64,000 nucleotides of DNA from Bog-532 sp963742865 (GTDB lineage Bacteria; Actinomycetota; Actinomycetes; Streptosporangiales; Streptosporangiaceae): NCBI GenBank assembly GCA_963742865.1, contig CAVUNW010000019.1:89297-153296 (forward strand), in the 5' to 3' direction. A program made the position numbers and the translations under genes. This document shows positions 27,759 to 37,245 of the stretch, piece by piece (position 1 is the stretch's first letter; every line of letters begins with the position of its first letter). The notes under the pieces are model-generated. The model made no database searches. It saw nothing but the letters and a program-made list of their open reading frames with translations, and was not told the DNA's origin.

Positions 27759-29329
27759 TTGGTGCTCCGCGCGGATGGGCGCGCGGACGCGCTAGAACTG
27801 GCCGACGGGGCCGGCGGCGAGGGTGCGGTGGACGGTACCGGCGTGACGCCGAGGGCCGTGGCCGCCGGGCAGTCCGCCGGGACGGTCGGCTCAGCCGGCA
27901 GGGTGGGCTTGGGTGCCTTCGGGTGGGCCTTGACCTGCGCGGCCACCGCGGCCTGCTGCTTGATCCAGGAATTGCGCGCCGTGTACGCCTGCTTGCATTG
28001 CGAGTCCTGGCTCTGCAGCTGGCTGACGATGTGGCGGGCGTTATCCAGGCTGGTCGCGGGGATCGTGCCCTGAATCATCGGCAGTTCCTGCGGTGGGACC
28101 TGCTGCTGCGTGATCCCGGTCCGGGCATACACGCTGGACAGGTTGATCCCCGCCACCCGCTGGTTGATCCCGCGGAAGATCGTGACCTGGCCTGCGCTGG
28201 TACCGATGTAGTACTGCTGCTGGGTGTAGTACCAGGCCCCGTAGCCGCCGCCGATGATGACCGCGGCCAGTACCCCCAGGGCGATCGTGACGATCGGCCA
28301 GCGGCGGCGCGGCGAGCGCCGCTGCTTATGCGCACGGTGGCCGTTCCTGGTCTGCGGCTGGCTGTCGGGTGACGGCCAGCCGTCCCGCCCGTCGGCCTGG
28401 TGGTCCGGTTCCATCTCAGGCCAGTTACCAGGTGAGGTGCGGGGCTCGTCGAGCATGACCGCGGGCTGCGGTGCGGTGTGCGCGAGCATCTGCGCCCGCC
28501 CGGCCGGGCTGTCCGCGCGCTGCAGCAGGCCCAGGTCCCCGGCGGTGCCGTGCGACGCCGCCCCCGCCATGACCGGGGCGGTCGTGGGGGCCGCCGAGGC
28601 CGTGTCGGTGTCCACCACATCGGCCACGATGACCGTGATGTTGTCCGGTCCGCCGCCCCGGATGGCCAGCTCGATGAGCTGCACGGTCACATCGTCCAGA
28701 TCCGGCACCGTGCTGAGCGCATGGTGCAGCGTCTCCGCGCTGACCACGTCCGACAGGCCGTCGGAGCAGAGCAGGTACCGGTCACCGAGCATGGCCTTGC
28801 GCATTGACAGGTCTGGCTCCGCCTCCCCGCGCCCGTCAAGCGCCCGCAGGATCAGCGAGCGCTGCGGGTGGGTGGCGGCCTCCTCCTGGCTGAGCCGTCC
28901 CTCGTCCACCAGGGACTGCACGAGGGAATGGTCGTGCGTGATCTGGTACAGCTCGCCGTCGCGGAGCATGTAGCCGCGTGAATCGCCGATGTGGCAGAGC
29001 GCATAGCCCTGGCCCGCCCACAGCATGGCCGTCAGGGTGGTCCCCATGCCCTCCACTGCGGGGTCGGCGGACGCCATCTGATGCAGCGTGTCGCTGGCCG
29101 AGTGGACCGCTTCCTTCAGTGCCCCGAGCAGATCACCGTTGGGCGCCGTCGTCCCGTCCAGTGCGGCGACTGAGGCGATAGCCACGGCGCTGGCCACCTC
29201 ACCGGCGGCATGGCCGCCCATGCCGTCCGCGACGGCGAGCAGGCGGGGGCTCGCGTACGCCGAGTCTTCGTTTCCCTCGCGGAGAAGACCAACGTCGGAG
29301 CGTACCGCGTAGCGGAGTGCAAGTGTCAT
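27755..29329 (-). CDS. pstP: PP2C-family Ser/Thr phosphatase (PstP)
   Basis: The product has 524 residues. The catalytic domain (1-240) has the metal-binding motifs GNEDS (residues 18-22), ADGMGGHAAGE, GDSRGYMLRDG, CSDGLSD and GGPDNITV. A Pro/Gln-rich linker, one membrane helix (IVTIALGVLAAVIIGGGY, about 345-365) and an extracellular part with a Pro/Ser-rich tail follow. PstP reverses the phosphorylation made by PknA and PknB. Its ATG overlaps the fhaB stop by 4 nt (ATGA). Lengths and order match the conserved actinobacterial operon. Confidence 0.95.
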   Translation of the reverse strand: MTLALRYAVRSDVGLLREGNEDSAYASPRLLAVADGMGGHAAGEVASAVAIASVAALDGTTAPNGDLLGALKEAVHSASDTLHQMASADPAVEGMGTTLTAMLWAGQGYALCHIGDSRGYMLRDGELYQITHDHSLVQSLVDEGRLSQEEAATHPQRSLILRALDGRGEAEPDLSMRKAMLGDRYLLCSDGLSDVVSAETLHHALSTVPDLDDVTVQLIELAIRGGGPDNITVIVADVVDTDTASAAPTTAPVMAGAASHGTAGDLGLLQRADSPAGRAQMLAHTAPQPAVMLDEPRTSPGNWPEMEPDHQADGRDGWPSPDSQPQTRNGHRAHKQRRSPRRRWPIVTIALGVLAAVIIGGGYGAWYYTQQQYYIGTSAGQVTIFRGINQRVAGINLSSVYARTGITQQQVPPQELPMIQGTIPATSLDNARHIVSQLQSQDSQCKQAYTARNSWIKQQAAVAAQVKAHPKAPKPTLPAEPTVPADCPAATALGVTPVPSTAPSPPAPSASSSASARPSARSTK

Positions 29330-29808
29330 CTGCGCAGTTCCAGAACGGTCTTGCCGATACGGATCGGCACGCCCGACGGCACGGGAGTTGGCCGCGTCAC
29401 TTTCTGACGATCCAGATATGTGCCGTTGGTTGAGCCGAGATCCTCAACGATCCATTGCCCGTCCTGCGGAAAAATCCGGGCGTGTCGGCTTGAAGCGTAG
29501 TCGTCGTTGAGCACGAGCGTAGCGTCATTTGCCCGGCCGAGAGTGATTTGCTGATCACTGAGATTAATGGTCGTTCCCTTGAGGGCACCGGCCGTCACGA
29601 CGAGCACATGAGGCTGCCCCCGCCGCGCCCGCTGCGGCTTGCCGGGCTTGGCCGCGCGCGGAGCCTGCGCCTGCTTTCTCGCGGCCCGCGAACGGCCACC
29701 GGAATTACCCGAGAGGTCCGTGCGCACGACGCCGATCGCGGCGATCACGAACAGCCATAGCACCGCTAGGAAGGCGACCCGGATAAGGGTGAGGGTGAGC
29801 TCATTCAT
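29326..29808 (-). CDS. fhaB: FHA-domain protein FhaB/FipA
   Basis: This 160-residue protein has an N-terminal membrane helix (LIRVAFLAVLWLFVIAAIGVV), a basic linker (RAARKQAQAPRAAKPGK) and a C-terminal FHA domain (about 78-155). The phosphothreonine-binding landmarks GRANDATLVLNDDYASSRHARI and DLGSTNGTYLD are present. FHA domains bind phosphothreonine peptides made by the operon's kinases. ATG at 29806-29808 follows the fhaA stop by 28 nt. The longer frame upstream is a shadow of fhaA. Confidence 0.93.
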   Translation of the reverse strand: MNELTLTLIRVAFLAVLWLFVIAAIGVVRTDLSGNSGGRSRAARKQAQAPRAAKPGKPQRARRGQPHVLVVTAGALKGTTINLSDQQITLGRANDATLVLNDDYASSRHARIFPQDGQWIVEDLGSTNGTYLDRQKVTRPTPVPSGVPIRIGKTVLELRR

Positions 29809-29836
29809 CCCAGTGAGATGTTCCTCGCCTCTGGCG

Positions 29837-30594
29837 TCAGTAGCTGCTGTCCCTGCGGAAAACCAGGGTCGTGCGGCCAAGGGTGATCTGCATGCCATCG
29901 GTGAGCACCACGTGCTTGATGGGCTGCCCGTTGACGAACGTGCCATTCGTAGAGCCTAGGTCGACCAGGATGACTTCGCCCCCCTCAACCCGCAACTCCG
30001 CATGATGGCGCGAGACGCCCGGATCAACGAGCCGGAGGTCGCAGTCAGTCCCCTGCCCAGCAGGGTCGTCGCCGTGACGAGGTCGTAGTTGCGCTGCTGC
30101 CGGCCACCGCCGTTCGGGTCCCCCGTCGACACGATCAGCCGGGGGCGGCCCGCGAAATCACCGCCCCTTGGCTGGGGCAGGTCACTGGCCGGCTGGCGGA
30201 TCTCGCCGCCCTCAACGGTCGATCCCCGGATCACCCCGGATCGGATCCGGAACGTACCCGTCGTCAGGTCATCGACGCCCTCGAACCGCATCCGCACCGG
30301 CCCGACGAATGAGTAGCCCTGTTCCTTCGCGTAGTCCCGCGCCAGGTTGGCCAGCTCCACGCCAAGGCTGTCTGCGTACACGTCGAGACGGTCATGATCA
30401 CTCTCGGCCAGCTCGACCACGAAGTCGTTCGGCACCAATGTGCGGCCCTGCGCCACGATCGCCGCTCTGTCATCCATCTCGCGCTGCACGGCGCTGGCCA
30501 CCTCGACCGGCTGTAGCTCAGACTTGAAAGCCCGCGCGAAGGCGCCCTCGACCATGCCCTCGAGCCGTCGCTCGAAGCGCTGCAGAACTCCCAC
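29837..30594 (-). CDS. fhaA: FHA-domain protein FhaA (single frame break in a C run)
   Basis: The N-terminal DUF3662 domain (GVLQRFERRLEGMVEGAFARAF...) is intact to about residue 130, followed by a short linker. The C-terminal FHA domain breaks at the GRG codons (about 30050). In the given frame it ends at 29956 with unrelated sequence. Adding one base to the CCCC run at 30050-30053 restores TDCDLRLVDPGVSRHHAEL, DLGSTNGTFVNG and a proper end SSY at TGA 29837-29839. A homopolymer base-calling error is the simplest reading. The start is GTG 30592-30594, with GGGAGG eight bases upstream. FhaA binds phosphorylated partners such as MviN in mycobacteria. It is the first gene of the operon. Confidence 0.9.
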
Positions 30595-30679
30595 CGTGGC
30601 ACCTCCCTTCGCTACTCGCATCTGATCGTATCTGGGGTATGGGTGCGCTCGGGGTCGTGCTACCCTTACTGCCTGCCCA

Positions 30680-30762
30680 GGGCGGGTGGCGGAACGGCAG
30701 ACGCGCACGGTTCAGGTCCGTGTGTCCGAAAGGACGTGAGGGTTCAAATCCCTCCTCGCCCA
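30680..30762 (+). tRNA. tRNA-Leu (anticodon CAG)
   Basis: A class II tRNA of 83 nt. The acceptor stem GGGCGGG pairs with CTCGCCC (one G-U). The anticodon stem CACGG/CCGTG encloses loop TTCAGGT with CAG at 30713-30715. A long variable arm (TGTCCGAAAGGACG) and the T-loop GGTTCAAATCC are present. CCA is not encoded. It lies upstream of and divergent from fhaA, as in other actinomycetes. Confidence 0.96.
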
Positions 30763-31313
30763 CGCGATAGTTCACGCTGTTCGCTGGCCTTCGGCCAGCT
30801 TCCCGGTGGTCCGCGGTGCTGGTCCGGGGGGGCGACCCCCGGAACCCCCCGCGCGGCCCACTCTCGGGGTTGGTTTCTCGCCGTTGGCCTGGTGAGCTTC
30901 GTTGTGGTGCTCGCCGTTGGCGTGGGGCTCAATTCCTGATTTCTGGAATCTGCGGGGCGGCCTGCTGGACGTGGTGCGCCGGGGTCCGGATCGCCGGTGG
31001 GCACGTCTGGTAGCGAGGCGTTCACCTTCGGTCGCTCTCTTTGTGCAGGCAGGCATGTGGCGGTGCGGGGGCGCCAGGGAGTATTGCGCACATTCCTGTG
31101 AGTTGAATGGGTACTTCCCGTTTTCCTGCTGAAGGAACATTGAGAGTCGGCAGGAGACGGTCACGATTGCAGGTAGATCGCCGCCGGGAACGCGGCCTTT
31201 CTCACAATCCCGGAACGTCCGGCCGGGCACTCGGGTTCCGGCAACCTAGAACGGCGTCGGGGAAAGCGGATCCTGAGGCGCATTTCTATTACAGAGTGTA
31301 GCTGGAGCATGTC
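30763..31313. other. Long intergenic region with a GC-rich palindromic repeat
   Basis: No gene is supported here. Near 30823-30851 a palindrome of the form CCGGGGGGGCGACCCCCGG followed by AACCCCCC occurs. Almost the same sequence appears inside dnaE2 at 34101-34128. The rest is unremarkable, with lower GC near the end (31270-31313), where the SOS-type promoter begins. Confidence 0.6.
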
Positions 31314-31341
31314 TTGACATATCGAACATAAATTCGATACT
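31314..31341 (+). promoter_or_regulatory. LexA-type SOS box within the imuA-imuB-dnaE2 promoter
   Basis: TCGAAC-ATAA-ATTCGA (31322-31337) matches the Gram-positive/actinobacterial LexA box TCGAAC-N4-GTTCGA at 11 of 12 positions. It sits between a consensus -35 (TTGACA, 31314-31319) and a -10-like GATACT (31336-31341, 16-nt spacing), so bound LexA would block RNA polymerase. Downstream genes are a DNA-damage mutasome, which fits. Confidence 0.85.
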
Positions 31342-31349
31342 TCTTAGGA

Positions 31350-32155
31350 GTGCGGACGGGGATTTCGCAGGTCACAGGGGTCACGGGCGTTATTGACGAG
31401 CCGCCCGGGGATGCTGCACCCGCCGGAACCGCTGAGCCGATCGGTAACGCTGTGTCTTCCCAGGTCGCCAACGCCGGTTTTGCCCGGGACGCCGTCCTTC
31501 CGGGCGCTGCCGTCCTCCCGGTGCTGCCTGCGCTGGCGGAACTGCTGCCCGCGGGAGGACTGGCCCGGGGATCCGTGGTCGTGGTGGACCGGCCGGGGCT
31601 GCTGTGCCTGGCGCTGGTGGCGGCGGCGTCCGCGGCGGGAGCCTGGTGCGGAGTGGCCGGGATACCCGATCTAGGGGTGGCCGCGGCCGCGGCTATGGGG
31701 GCCGAGGCCAGGCCCGGCTGATGCTTGTCGCCCGCCCCGGGCCAGGCTGGCCGCAAGTCGTGGCGTCAATGCTGGAGGCTTGCGAGGTTGTGGTGGTGCG
31801 GCCGCCCGGACACCCTCCGCTGCAGATCCGCCGTCGGCTGGAGGGGGTGCTGCGGCGGAGCGGCGGGGTGCTCGTGGCCGCCGGCGAATGGGAGGGCGCG
31901 CCGGTGCGGCTCCGGGTGGCCAGGCGGTCCTGGGCCGGGATCGGCGACGGATACGGAAGTCTCCGGGCCTGCCGCGCCGAGATAGTGGCGGAAGGCCGGG
32001 GAGCGGTGGCCCGCCCGCGGCGGCGCTGGCTGTGGCTGCCCGCTCCCGACGGCACGGTGGCCCCGGATGAGACGGCGGACGCAGGCCGCATCGGCTTCCC
32101 CGCCGGAGCGCCCGCCGTGGCGGAAGTCTCCTGCGAGCGGTGCGGTGAGGGCCCC
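31350..32155 (+). CDS. imuA: ImuA'-like mutasome protein (frame break near 31705)
   Basis: The first frame (31350-31721) begins near GTG 31350 and gives LPALAELLPAGGLARGSVVVVDRPG, a RecA-like N-terminal part with a degenerate nucleotide loop. It ends at 31721, and the second frame continues with LMLVARPGPGWPQVVASMLEACEVVVVRPPG and RRSWAGIGDGYGSLRACRAEIV. This combination and its position ahead of imuB and dnaE2 identify the actinobacterial ImuA' protein. One missing base near 31700-31712 (in AGGCCCGG) would join the two. The second frame then runs without a stop into imuB, so either a second indel hides the stop or the two proteins are fused. The GTG overlaps AGGAG, so a slightly later start is possible. 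Confidence 0.75.
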
Positions 32156-33631
32156 GTGAAAGCAGAGCGCACCGGTGAGCCGGTCCGCATCCTGGCGGTG
32201 TGGTGCCCCGGCTGGCCGGAGGAAGACCCCGGCACCGGCGCCCGGGCCTTCGAGCGCGTCGTCACGGTGGTGGAGGACTTCTGCCCGGAAGTTGAGGTGC
32301 TGCGGCCCGGAATGTGCGTCCTGGCTGCCCGCGGGCCGGCCAGATACTTCGGCGGCGAGGACGCGCTCGCGCGGAAGATCGCCGCCGCCGTGGCCGACCG
32401 CGGCTTCGAATGTCACGCCGGAGTCGCCGGCGGCCATTTCGCTGCGTGCCTCGCGGCCCGCGCCGCCCGTCCCGGTCCACGGGGCATGGCCGCCGGACCC
32501 GGCGGCCGCGGCGCCGTGGTCCCGCCGGGCGGGACCCGGCAGTCCTCGCCCCCTATCCGGTGCACGTCCTGGCCGTCCCGGGCCTGACCGGCCAGCTCGC
32601 CCGGCTGGGCATCAGGACACTGGGGGATTTCGCCGTCCTGCCGGCCCGGGACGTGGCGAGCCGGTTCGGCGCCGAGGGAACAGCCGCCCAGCGGATGGCC
32701 CGTGGTCAGGAGCCCCGGCGGCTGGCGGCGGCCCCGCCACGGGCCGATCTGGCCGCCGGGCTCGGGTTCGATCCGCCGGTTCATGCCGAGCCGGCCGCGT
32801 TTGCGGCAAAGGGCCTCGCCGAGCAGATGCTGGCGGGGCTCGCGGCCCGGGGCCTGTCCTGTGTCCGGGTCCGGGTCGAGGTGACTGGTGCGGAGGGGCA
32901 GGAAAGCGCCCGGCTGTGGCGCCACGACGGCCTGCTTTCGGCGCTGGCCGTGGCGCAGCGGGTGCGCTGGCAGCTGGACGGCTGGCGGCCGGACCAGGCG
33001 CGAGGGGACGACGGCCCGGTCGATGAGGGCCCGATGGCTGAGGGCCCAGTGGATGAGGGCGCTGGCGGGATCGCCATGCTGCGCCTGGTTCCGGATCAGC
33101 TGGTACCCGACGAGGGACGCCAGCTCGGTTTGTGGGGCGACGACCTGGTCAGCGGGCGGGTGGAGCGTGCCGCCGTCCGCCTGCAGGCCATGCTCGGGCA
33201 TGAGTCGGTCGACTCATCCACTGCTCGCGGGCGGCCGAGGGCCGGCCGAGCAGGTGGTGCTCGTCCCCTTCGGCGATATGTGTGACCCGCGCTTCCCGGC
33301 GGACCGGCCCTGGCCCGCGCGCATTCCCCCGCCCGCCCCGGCCACGGTGTACCCGGTCCCGCTGGCGGCCCGGGTCATCGACGCCGCCGGCGCACCGGTG
33401 ACCGTCACCGGCCGCGCCGCCATATCCGCGCCGCCCGACGCGCTGATGGCAGCGGACGGCCCGTGGCTGGCCATCACCGCCTGGGCCGGGCCCTGGCCGG
33501 TGACCGAGCGGTGGTGGGATGAGCGGGACGCCACCCGGCGGGCCCGGTTCCAGCTGGTCACCGACGACGGTATCGCCTGGCTGGCCGCCATCGAGCGGGG
33601 CCGCTGGCAGATCGAGGCCAGATACGACTAA
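32156..33631 (+). CDS. imuB: Y-family-like mutasome protein ImuB (two frame breaks)
   Basis: This inactive Y-family polymerase relative links DnaE2 to the sliding clamp. The N-terminus VRILAVWCPGWP has Trp/Cys where active Y-family enzymes have the catalytic Asp, as known for ImuB. The palm and fingers follow (CVLAARGPARYFGGEDALARKI). The frame shifts near 32541 (GCAGTCC, one T short of GTTCC) into APYPVHVLAVPGL, and again near 33200 into LLAGGRGPAEQVVLVPFGD. The beta-clamp-binding motif QLGLWG is at 33121-33138. The end is WQIEARYD, TAA 33629-33631. GTG at 32156 is the likely start. Both breaks are single-base, so the gene is probably intact in the organism. dnaE2 starts 59 nt after the stop. 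Confidence 0.85.
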
Positions 33632-33689
33632 GGCCGCCGGCCATGGCCAGCGCGGGCGGAGGCGACGGCACGGGCGGGAGGTGACCATC

Positions 33690-36600
33690 ATGGGCTGGAA
33701 CAATCCGCCGGTCACCTGGCGGGAACTGCACCGGCGCCTGTCCTGGAACGTAACCCGGCTGCCGTCCGGTCCGGGAGAAGCACTGAGGACCGGGCGGCCC
33801 GGCGATGGCCCGGGGCCGGGCCGCGCCGCGCTGGCCGGGAACCGGCAGGATGCGCCGCCCTGGGCGGAGCTGCACTGCCACTCCTCCTACAGCTTCCTCG
33901 ACGGGGCGTCGAGCCCGGCCGAACTGGTCGCCGAGGCCGCCCGTCAGGACGTGCAGGCCATGGCCATCACCGACCACGATGGCATGTACGGGGTGGCGCA
34001 GTTCGCCCAGGCCGCGGCGCGCCAGGTGGAGCAGACGGGCATCTCCCTCCAGACTGTTTTCGGCGCCGAATTGAGTGTTGGCGGTGTTGGCAGTGTTGGC
34101 CCCGGGGGGCGACCCCCCGGAACCCCCGGCTACCCGCTGTGGTGCCCGCCGTATCACCGGCCGCTCGCCGGACCGGAGGCCCGGACTCGCTGGGCCGGTA
34201 AGAAATTCGGTCCGTATCCCGCTATGGCTGGGCCAGTAGAGGCGAGAGCGGGTTCCCCCGATCCGGAGGGGGAGCATCTGCTGGTGCTGGCGCGGGATCC
34301 GGAGGGGTACCGACGGCTGTCCGAGGTGATCAGTGCGGCCCAGCTCGCGGGGGGTGAGAAGGGCCGGCCGGTCTATGACCGCGGCGTTCTCGCCGACGCC
34401 CACGACGGGCACTGGGTCATCCTGACCGGCTGCCGCAAGGGCGCCGTCCCCGCCGCCCTGGCCGCCGGAGGCCCCGGGGCGGCGCTCCGTGAGCTGCGCG
34501 CGCTGGCTGGAGTGTTCGGCCCCGGCAACGTCATGGCGGAGCTGACGTTCCATGATCAGCCCGGTGACGACGAACGGAACGAGACCCTGGCCGGGCTGGC
34601 CGCGGCGGCGGGGGTGGGCCTGGTGGCCACCGGCAACGTGCACTACGCCTCGCCGGCGCGGGCGCGGCTGGCGGAGGCACTCGCGGCGATTCGCGCCCGC
34701 CGCAGCCTGGCGGAGATGGACGGCTGGCTGCCTGCTTCCGGCGCGGCGTACATCCGGTCCGGCGCCGAGATGAGCCGGCGGCTGCAGCGTTTCCCCGGTG
34801 CGCAGGAGCGAACCGTGGAGCTGGCCCGCTCCTGCGCGTTCGACTTCCGCATCATCGCGCCCGGCCTGCCCGACTTCAGGGTGCCCGAGGGCTACAGCGA
34901 GATGTCCTGGCTGCGGGCACTGGTCGCGGAGCAGGCCCCGAAGCGCTACGGCCCTCCGGGCGCGGAGTGGCAGCCGGGTGCCTACCGCCAGATCGAGCAC
35001 GAGCTCAGCGTGATCGAGGAGCTCAAGTTCCCCGGGTACTTCCTCCTTGTCCACGACATCGTCCGGTTCTGCGAGAACCGGAACATCTTGTGCCAGGGCC
35101 GTGGTTCCGCCGCCAACTCGGCGGTCTGCTACGCGCTCGGCATCACCAGCGTGGACGCCGTCCGCCACGGCCTGCTGTTCGAGCGATTCCTGTCCGCCGG
35201 GCGCGATGGGCCGCCCGACATTGATCTGGACATCGAGCACCGGCGCCGCGAGGAGGTGATCCAGTACGTCTACGACGCCTACGGCCGGGACCGGGCCGCC
35301 CAGGTCGCCAACGTGATCTCTTACCAGCCGCGGATGGCGCTGCGGGACGCGGGCCGTGCTCTCGGCCATCCGCCCGCGGAGCTGGACGCATGGTCGCGGC
35401 GGGCCGGGCCGGGGGAGGCCGCGGGAAAGGACGCGGACGTCCCCGACGACGTGGCCGCGCTGGCCGGGCAGATGCGGCAGCTCCCGCGGCACCTGGGCAT
35501 CCACTCCGGCGGGATGGTCATCTGCGACCGCCCGGTGGGCGAGGTGTGCCCGGTGGAATGGGCGCGGATGCCCGGCCGCAGCGTGCTGCAGTGGGATAAG
35601 GACGACTGCGCCTACGTCGGGCTCGTCAAGTTCGACCTGCTCGGCCTGGGCATGCTGTCGGCCCTGCACGACTGTTTCGATCTCGTCGACAACCACTATG
35701 GCCATCAGTGGGACCTGAATTCGATCCCGCAGGAGGACCCGGGTGTCTACGAGATGCTCCAGGCGGCGGATACCGTGGGGGTTTTCCAGGTCGAGTCGCG
35801 GGCCCAGATGTCCACCCTGCCGCGGCTGCGGCCGGAAAAGTTCTACGACCTCGTGGTCGAGGTTGCGCTGATCAGGCCGGGCCCTATCCAGGGCGGATCA
35901 GTCCATCCCTACCTGCGCCGTCGCGCGGGCACGGAGGAACGGCTGATCCCGCACGAGACCATGCGCGAAGCCCTCGGCAAGACGTACGGGGTACCGCTGT
36001 TCCAGGAGCAGATGATGCAGCTGGCCATCGACTGCGCGGGTTTCACGCCGGCCGAAGCCGACAAGCTGCGGCAGGCGATGAGCTCGAAGCGGGCACCCGA
36101 GCGTATCGAGGAATTGCGGCAGCGGCTCCTGGACGGCATGGACCAGCGGGGTATTCCCGGCCCGGTCGCCGAGGATGTCTACGAGAAGATCCTCGCCTTC
36201 TCCAGCTACGGGTTCCCCGAGTCCCACGCCATCAGCTTCGCCTACCTCGTGTACGCGAGCGCGTGGCTGAAGCACTATTACCCCGCGGCGTTCACGGCCG
36301 CCCTGCTGCGCAACCAGCCCATGGGCTTCTACTCTCCGGCCAGCCTGATCAGCGACGTGCGCCGGCATGGGGTGGAGGTCCTCGGGGTGGACATCAACGC
36401 CAGCAGCGACCTCGCCACCCTGGAATCGGCCGGGACACCAGCTGGGCCGCCTCAGCCGGGGCCGGCGGGGCCGGCGCAGTTTCAGCCGTCCCGGCAGCAG
36501 CCTGCCATCAGGCTGGGGCTGCGCGGTGTGCGCAACCTGGGCGCGGACACCGCCGCGGCGGTCGCCGCGGGCCGCCCCTACCGGGACATGGAAGATTTCG

Positions 36601-37187
36601 CCCGCCGGACCCGGCTCCCGGCGGCGGCCCTGGAAGCCCTCGCGGCCGCCGGCGCGCTCGGCTGCTTCGGCATGAGCAGGCGGGAGGCGATGTGGGCCGC
36701 GGGCGCCGCGGCGGCTATCCGGCCGGCTCAGCTTCCCGGCACCACACCCGGGCTGGTCGCGCCGGTGCTTCCCGTCATGACCCCAGCGGAAGAAACCGTC
36801 GCTGATCTCTGGGCCACGGGCGTCTTCGGCACTCATCCGCTCCGGCATATCCGGCCACTGCTGGAGGATCGCGGCGTCGCGGCCGTGGCCGCGCTGGCCA
36901 CCGCCCCCGCGGGCAGTGCCATCGTGGTCGGGGGCCTGGTCACCCACCGCCAGCGCCCGCCGACGGCCGGTGGTGTGGTGTTCCTCAGCCTGGAGGACGA
37001 GACCGGGATGGCGAACGTCATCTGCCCGCCGCAGGTGTGGGAACGCCACCGCCGGGTCGGCGCGGAGTCGGGCGCCCTGCTCGTTTACGGCCGGGTCGAG
37101 CGCACCGAGGGCGCCACCAACCTGGTCGCCACCCGGCTGCGGCGGCTGCGGGTCGCCGCCGCCCCGCCCAGCCGCGACTTCCGCTGA
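33690..37187 (+). CDS. dnaE2: Error-prone DNA polymerase DnaE2
   Basis: This 1165-residue C-family polymerase is used in damage-induced mutagenesis. A PHP domain starts at about residue 60 (HCHSSYSFLDG...AITDHDGMYG). The polymerase palm includes GRGSAANSAVCYALG (about 470) and the catalytic PDIDLDIEHRRREEV (about 508). FPESHAISFAYLVYASAWLKHYYP near 845 and a C-terminal OB-fold complete it. There is no C-terminal tau-binding tail, as expected for DnaE2 and not DnaE1. The start is ATG 33690, with GGGAGG nine bases upstream. An insert of about 60 residues in the PHP domain (about residues 130-190) contains a palindromic GC repeat also found at 30.83 kb. The gene ends the SOS-controlled operon. 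Confidence 0.95.
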   Translation: MGWNNPPVTWRELHRRLSWNVTRLPSGPGEALRTGRPGDGPGPGRAALAGNRQDAPPWAELHCHSSYSFLDGASSPAELVAEAARQDVQAMAITDHDGMYGVAQFAQAAARQVEQTGISLQTVFGAELSVGGVGSVGPGGRPPGTPGYPLWCPPYHRPLAGPEARTRWAGKKFGPYPAMAGPVEARAGSPDPEGEHLLVLARDPEGYRRLSEVISAAQLAGGEKGRPVYDRGVLADAHDGHWVILTGCRKGAVPAALAAGGPGAALRELRALAGVFGPGNVMAELTFHDQPGDDERNETLAGLAAAAGVGLVATGNVHYASPARARLAEALAAIRARRSLAEMDGWLPASGAAYIRSGAEMSRRLQRFPGAQERTVELARSCAFDFRIIAPGLPDFRVPEGYSEMSWLRALVAEQAPKRYGPPGAEWQPGAYRQIEHELSVIEELKFPGYFLLVHDIVRFCENRNILCQGRGSAANSAVCYALGITSVDAVRHGLLFERFLSAGRDGPPDIDLDIEHRRREEVIQYVYDAYGRDRAAQVANVISYQPRMALRDAGRALGHPPAELDAWSRRAGPGEAAGKDADVPDDVAALAGQMRQLPRHLGIHSGGMVICDRPVGEVCPVEWARMPGRSVLQWDKDDCAYVGLVKFDLLGLGMLSALHDCFDLVDNHYGHQWDLNSIPQEDPGVYEMLQAADTVGVFQVESRAQMSTLPRLRPEKFYDLVVEVALIRPGPIQGGSVHPYLRRRAGTEERLIPHETMREALGKTYGVPLFQEQMMQLAIDCAGFTPAEADKLRQAMSSKRAPERIEELRQRLLDGMDQRGIPGPVAEDVYEKILAFSSYGFPESHAISFAYLVYASAWLKHYYPAAFTAALLRNQPMGFYSPASLISDVRRHGVEVLGVDINASSDLATLESAGTPAGPPQPGPAGPAQFQPSRQQPAIRLGLRGVRNLGADTAAAVAAGRPYRDMEDFARRTRLPAAALEALAAAGALGCFGMSRREAMWAAGAAAAIRPAQLPGTTPGLVAPVLPVMTPAEETVADLWATGVFGTHPLRHIRPLLEDRGVAAVAALATAPAGSAIVVGGLVTHRQRPPTAGGVVFLSLEDETGMANVICPPQVWERHRRVGAESGALLVYGRVERTEGATNLVATRLRRLRVAAAPPSRDFR
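34101..34128. repeat. REP-like GC palindrome inside dnaE2
   Basis: CCCGGGGGGCGACCCCCCGG, followed by AACCCCCGG, closely matches the intergenic palindrome at about 30823-30851. Here it is translated as Gly/Pro-rich residues (GPGGRPPGTPG) in the PHP-domain insert, without breaking the frame. Confidence 0.7.
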
Positions 37188-37245
37188 ACGCCGGCCCCTC
37201 GTCCGCCGCCGGAGGCCGGCCACCGACAGTAGTCAGGGGCCACGG

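Noticed and set aside
33558..35705. 715-residue minus-strand ORF opposite dnaE2
   Set aside because: No motifs, His/Arg/Gly-rich composition, lies fully opposite an intact polymerase gene.
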